Shown: positions 60,357 through 64,000 of the stretch, one piece after another
How positions within the stretch are numbered: the stretch's first letter is position 1
Layout: the number at the start of each line of letters is the position of its first letter
NCBI GenBank assembly: GCA_030248295.1
Contig: JASANH010000882.1
Location: forward strand, 248,001-312,000
Direction of reading: 5' to 3'
Length of the DNA stretch: 64,000 nucleotides
Origin: Mesodorylaimus sp. YZB2_4
Lineage: Eukaryota; Nematoda; Enoplea; Dorylaimida; Dorylaimidae
Notes under the pieces: generated by a model
Databases searched by the model: none
The model's input: the letters and a program-made list of their open reading frames with translations, nothing else
Told to the model about the DNA's origin: nothing
Position numbers and translations under genes: made by a program

Positions 60357-63300
60357 ATGGGAAAATTGACATTGGTCTTTATTGTCATTTGCCTTGTGGC
60401 TATTTCCTTTGTACCTGGTGTCGATTCAGACAAAGACGGCGGTGATGGAAACAAAGGAAAGGGCGGTGGAGGCGGGTCCAAAGGCAAAGGCTCAAGTGAA
60501 AAAGGTGATAAGGGAGGCGGTAGCGAAAACAAAGGTAAAGGGAAGAACAAGGACAAAAGTAAGGGCTCAAAGGAAAAGGGTGAAAAGGGAGGCAAGAGCG
60601 GAGGCAAGAGCGGAGGCAAGAGCGAAGACAAGAACAAGGGAAAGGGAAAGTCATCAAAGGGCACCACTTCGGCAGCCACCACAGCACCACACAGCTCGCG
60701 TGGAACATCGGCAGTTTCAAGCGGCGGGTCTTCAAGCGCCACCTTACCAGCATCGGCAGGCATGTCCTCCAGTGCCACTCCTCTGGCGTCGAGTGGAGGC
60801 TCGTCTCCAGGTTCCTCAAGTGCGACATCCCCTGCATCCACTGGAGAATTCTCAGGTGCCACAAGTCCGGCCTCAGGTGGATCTTCTGGTGCAACAACGC
60901 CAGCATCGTCAGGTGGCACGTCCCCATCCAGTGGCAGCAGCCCATCGTCAGATACGTCAGAAAGTGGTGGGGCAGGCAGTGAAAGCAGCAAGAGCGACAG
61001 TAGTAGCAGCAGCAAGACCGAAGCCAAAACAGAAAACGGTGAAACTGTTGTCGAAAAAACAGAAAGTTCAAGCAGTCATTCCAGCAGCTCTTCAAAAAGC
61101 GAAAGTTCTAGTTCTGGTTCGAAAACGGAAACCAGTGAAACCAGCGAGAAGAGCGAGTCGGCCAGTGGATCTGAAAGCAGCAGTGGCAGCAGTTCATCTT
61201 CTGCTGGTTCGTCAGGTGGTACGACACCAGCTGGCTCTTCTGGGGGCTCATCTCTTGCCTCCAGTGCTGGGTCTTCTAGCGCCACATCTCCAGCCTCTAG
61301 TGGTGGGTCATCAAGCGCCACAAGCCCAGCCTCATCTGAAGGATCTTCGAGCCCAACCACTCCAGCTTTCTCTGACGGCACATCACCATCGAGTGGAAGT
61401 AGCCCGTCCTCTGGTAATGGTGGAAACGGTTCTGATGGCAGTAAAACCGAAACGAGTGAAAGCAGCAGTACTGCAACAAAAACTGAAAATGGTGAAACTT
61501 TAGTCGTCGAAAAATCTGAAAGCTCTAGCTCATCCAAGGGGGAATCCAGTGGCAGTGAAAGTTCAAGTTCCAAGTCAGAATCGAGTGGCGGGGCTGAAAC
61601 TAGTGGAGGCCTATCCTCTGGTAGTTCATCTAGTGCGGCAACACCCTCCAGATCAGAGGGCTCCTCCAGTGCTACAAGCCCTGCATCTTCTGGGGGTTCT
61701 TCTCCAGGCTCATCTAGCGCTACTCCTCCTGCCTCGTCAGAAGGAAGCACAGGAGAGTCATCAGGAGCTACTAGTCCAGCCTCATCGGGCGGCTCTTCCC
61801 CTGATTCTTCAAGTGCAACTACACCAGCTTCAAGCGGCGGCTCCTCAAGTGCTCCTTCACCTCAGTCATCAGAAGGCAGTTCCCCTGGTCCCTCAGGAGC
61901 TACAACGCCGGCTTCATCTGAAGGGAGCTCCCCAGGATCGTCTAGCGCCACGAGCCCAGCCTCATCTGAAGGAAGTACACCAGGATCCTCTGAAGGTTCC
62001 TCAAGCGCGACAACGCCAGCTTCATCTGAAGGCAGCTCCCCAGGACCCTCCGAAGGTTCCTCAAGCGCGACAACGCCAGCTTCATCTGGAGGCAGCTCCC
62101 CAGGATCGTATAGCGCCACGAGCCCAGCCTCATCTGAAGGCAGCTCCCCAGGATCCTCCGAAGGTTCCTCAAGCGCGACAACGCCAGCTTCATCTGAAGG
62201 CAGCTCCCCAGGACCCTCCGAAGGTTCCTCAAGCGCGACAACGCCAGCTTCATCTGGAGGCAGCTCCCCAGGATCGTATAGCGCCACGAGCCCAGCCTCA
62301 TCTGAAGGCAGCTCCCCAGGATCCTCCGAAGGTTCCTCAAGCGCGACAACGCCAGCTTCATCTGAAGGCAGCTCCCCAGGACCCTCCGAAGGTTCCTCAA
62401 GCGCGACAACGCCAGCTTCATCTGGAGGCAGCTCCCCAGGATCGTATAGCGCCACGAGCCCAGCCTCATCTGAAGGCAGCTCCCCAGGATCCTCCGAAGG
62501 TTCCTCAAGCGCGACAACGCCAGCTTCATCTGAAGGCAGCTCCCCAGGACCCTCCGAAGGTTCCTCAAGCGCGACAACGCCAGCTTCATCTGGAGGCAGC
62601 TCCCCAATCTCGTCTAGCGCCACGAGCCCAGCCTCATCTGAAGGAAGTACACCAGGATTCTCCAAAGGTTCCTCAAGCGCGACAACGCCAGCTTCATCTG
62701 AAGGCAGCTCCCCAGGACCCTCCGAAGGTTCCTCAAGCGCGACAACGCCAGCTTTATCTGGAGGCAGCTCCCCAATCTCGTCTAGCGCCACGAGCCCAGC
62801 CTCATCTGAAGGAAGTACACCAGGATTCTCCAAAGGTTCCTCAAGCGCGACAACGCCAGCTTCATCTGGAGGCAGCTCCCCAGGATCGTCTAGCGCCACG
62901 AGCCCAGCCTCATCTGAAGGCAGCTCCCCAGGATCCTCCGAAGGTTCCTCAAGCGCGACAACGCCAGCTTCATCTGAAGGGAGCTCCCCAGGATCGTCTA
63001 GCGCCACGAGCCTAGCCTCATCTGAAGGCAGCTCCCCAGGACCCTCCGAAGGTTCCTCAAGCGCGACAACGCCAGCTTCATCTGAAGGGAGCTCCCCAGG
63101 ATCGTCTAGCGCCACGAGCCTAGCCTCATCTGAAGGCAGCTCCCCAGGACCCTCCGAAGGTTCCTCAAGCGCGACAACGCCAGCTTCATCTGGAGGCAGC
63201 TCCCCAGGATCGTCTAGCGCCACGAGCCCAGCCGCATCTGAAGGCAGCTCCCCAGGATCCTCCGAAGGTTCCTCAAGCGCGACGACGCCAGCTCCACCTG

Positions 63301-63935
63301 GAGGCAGCTCCCCTGGATCATCTAGCGCCGCGAGCCCAGCATCATCTGAAGGAAGTACACCAGGATCCTCTGAAGGTTCCTCAAGCGCTACTTCGCCTGG
63401 ATCATCAGAAGGAAGCTCACCAGGTTCTTCGAGCCCTACTACTCCAGCAGCTGATGTCGCAGCTCCAACGAATGATGTCTTAGAACTTCCAGCAGACTTG
63501 CAGGAGTTGAATGACGAGATCGAAAAGGATAGTGAGTTGTCTTGCTACTTGATTTACTTGACATTGGCGCAATGATTTTTATTTCTAGATCAAGAAAATC
63601 CACCACCTACCACTTTCGACAACGCTAAGCCAAAACCATGCGCTGGAGAAACTCACTATCTACTGAAGGTGATCACCACCCTGAAAAAGAAACGTAAGGG
63701 CTCATTCCTGCAGAATACTATCTGACCACCCGGCTTTTAATTTTCATATTCAGAAATTTATTCCGAATATCAAGAAAACAAATGCAACGCTGATTATCAC
63801 GACTCGTGCAGCAGCGCATGGGCGACCTGCGATTCGCATGAAAGCAGAACATTCTGCCCGAAAGCATGCGGTAGCAAGAACTGCTACCAATGTAAGCTCT
63901 GGTCACGAAATGCTGGCCAAGCTTCATCAGTATGA
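60357..63935 (+). CDS. Secreted Ser-rich mucin-like protein with C-terminal ShK-type domain
   Basis: Exons 60357-63531, 63589-63693 and 63754-63935; both junctions are GT-AG with matching phases, introns of 57 and 60 bases, total about 1153 residues. A signal peptide lies at residues 1-24 ([14 protein letters not shown], cleavage near VDS). A Lys/Gly/Glu-rich segment follows to about residue 105, then about 930 residues of Ser/Thr/Ala/Gly/Pro repeats ([16 protein letters not shown] type), likely O-glycosylated. A short acidic segment ([12 protein letters not shown]) and a linker lead to the domain: cysteines spaced C-x7-C-x6-C-x8-C-x3-C-x4-C, with the conserved aspartate and W of the ShK fold. 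A GT donor at 63892 could replace the TGA at 63933-63935, so the true end may lie outside the window. The architecture resembles the secreted surface-coat mucins of Toxocara. A coat, mucus or cuticle role is inferred. ShK domains also occur in sea-anemone channel blockers, but nothing here indicates toxicity. Confidence 0.85.
62055..62558 (+). repeat. Three identical 168-bp units in the mucin domain
   Basis: Units 62055-62222, 62223-62390 and 62391-62558 are identical by eye and encode 56 residues each, containing the rare tyrosine variant ([12 protein letters not shown]). More diverged units flank them on both sides. Exact identity points to recent unequal exchange or slippage. Confidence 0.9.
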
Positions 63936-64000
63936 CAGAACCCGGCCGTAAATTCTCTTCCTGTTTAAGTGCGCTTCTTCGGCTACTTGAACCCACATGA

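Noticed and set aside
62055-62558. A regularly spaced direct repeat resembling a CRISPR array.
   Set aside because: There are no unique spacers; the whole 168-bp unit repeats and is coding sequence in a eukaryotic gene.
61862-63223. A 453-codon open frame on the minus strand opposite the mucin tract, and a 488-codon frame on the plus strand in another phase (61549-63015).
   Set aside because: They are open only because the repeat unit lacks stop words in those phases. They have no start context, no signal peptide and no diversity beyond the repeat, whereas the chosen frame begins with a signal peptide and splices into a ShK domain.

Overview
The window is nuclear DNA from an animal, almost certainly a nematode. 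Three lines of evidence support this: three paralogous seven-transmembrane receptors with the pattern of the nematode Sra-superfamily chemoreceptors (Srab-like); a secreted mucin-like protein ending in a six-cysteine ShK-type domain, a common nematode architecture; and host genes split by GT-AG introns, some only about 60 bases long. No bacterial-style operons, tRNA or rRNA genes are recognised. The species cannot be fixed from the sequence, but gene spacing is loose and repeats are abundant, unlike the compact genome of C. elegans.

Layout. 1-7.4 kb: no intact gene; nested inverted-repeat elements, AACTGA-rich arrays around a hAT-like remnant, and a broken BEL/Pao fragment. 7.7-11.5 kb (minus): a complete ten-exon gene for the PLP-dependent catalytic subunit of serine palmitoyltransferase, read exon by exon with every splice phase consistent. 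16.0-25.0 kb (plus): a TMEM63/OSCA-type mechanosensitive cation channel gene, 19 phase-consistent exons and about 780 residues, with repeats inside its introns. 25.8-27.0 kb: a dead mariner with 28-bp inverted ends. 29.1-30.1, 33.4-34.5 and 53.6-54.7 kb (all plus): three intronless chemoreceptor genes; the third looks like a mosaic of the other two. 39.5-47.9 kb: a full-length but decayed BEL/Pao LTR element with gag, pol and an env-like part, two LTRs and a 5-bp target duplication. 37.6-38.8 and 49.8-53.4 kb: a duplicated block around this element, one half of which is inverted in the second copy. 50.8-52.2 kb: a 1.4-kb imperfect palindrome. 55.3-59.2 kb: a 3.8-kb segment with inverted ends that carries a 5'-truncated CR1/jockey-type LINE, a foldback and a perfect 19-bp hairpin. 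60.2-63.9 kb (plus): the mucin-like/ShK gene, with a 168-bp repeat array and a TATA box upstream.

The host genes do not form one pathway: one makes sphingoid bases at the ER, one is probably a mechanosensitive channel, three are probably chemosensory and one is a secreted coat or mucus candidate. The strongest leads are the mosaic receptor, with near-identical central blocks inside diverged ends, and the mucin-ShK gene, which resembles the surface-coat mucins of parasitic nematodes. Homopolymer G runs of 8-21 bases recur across the window, nearly all on the plus strand.
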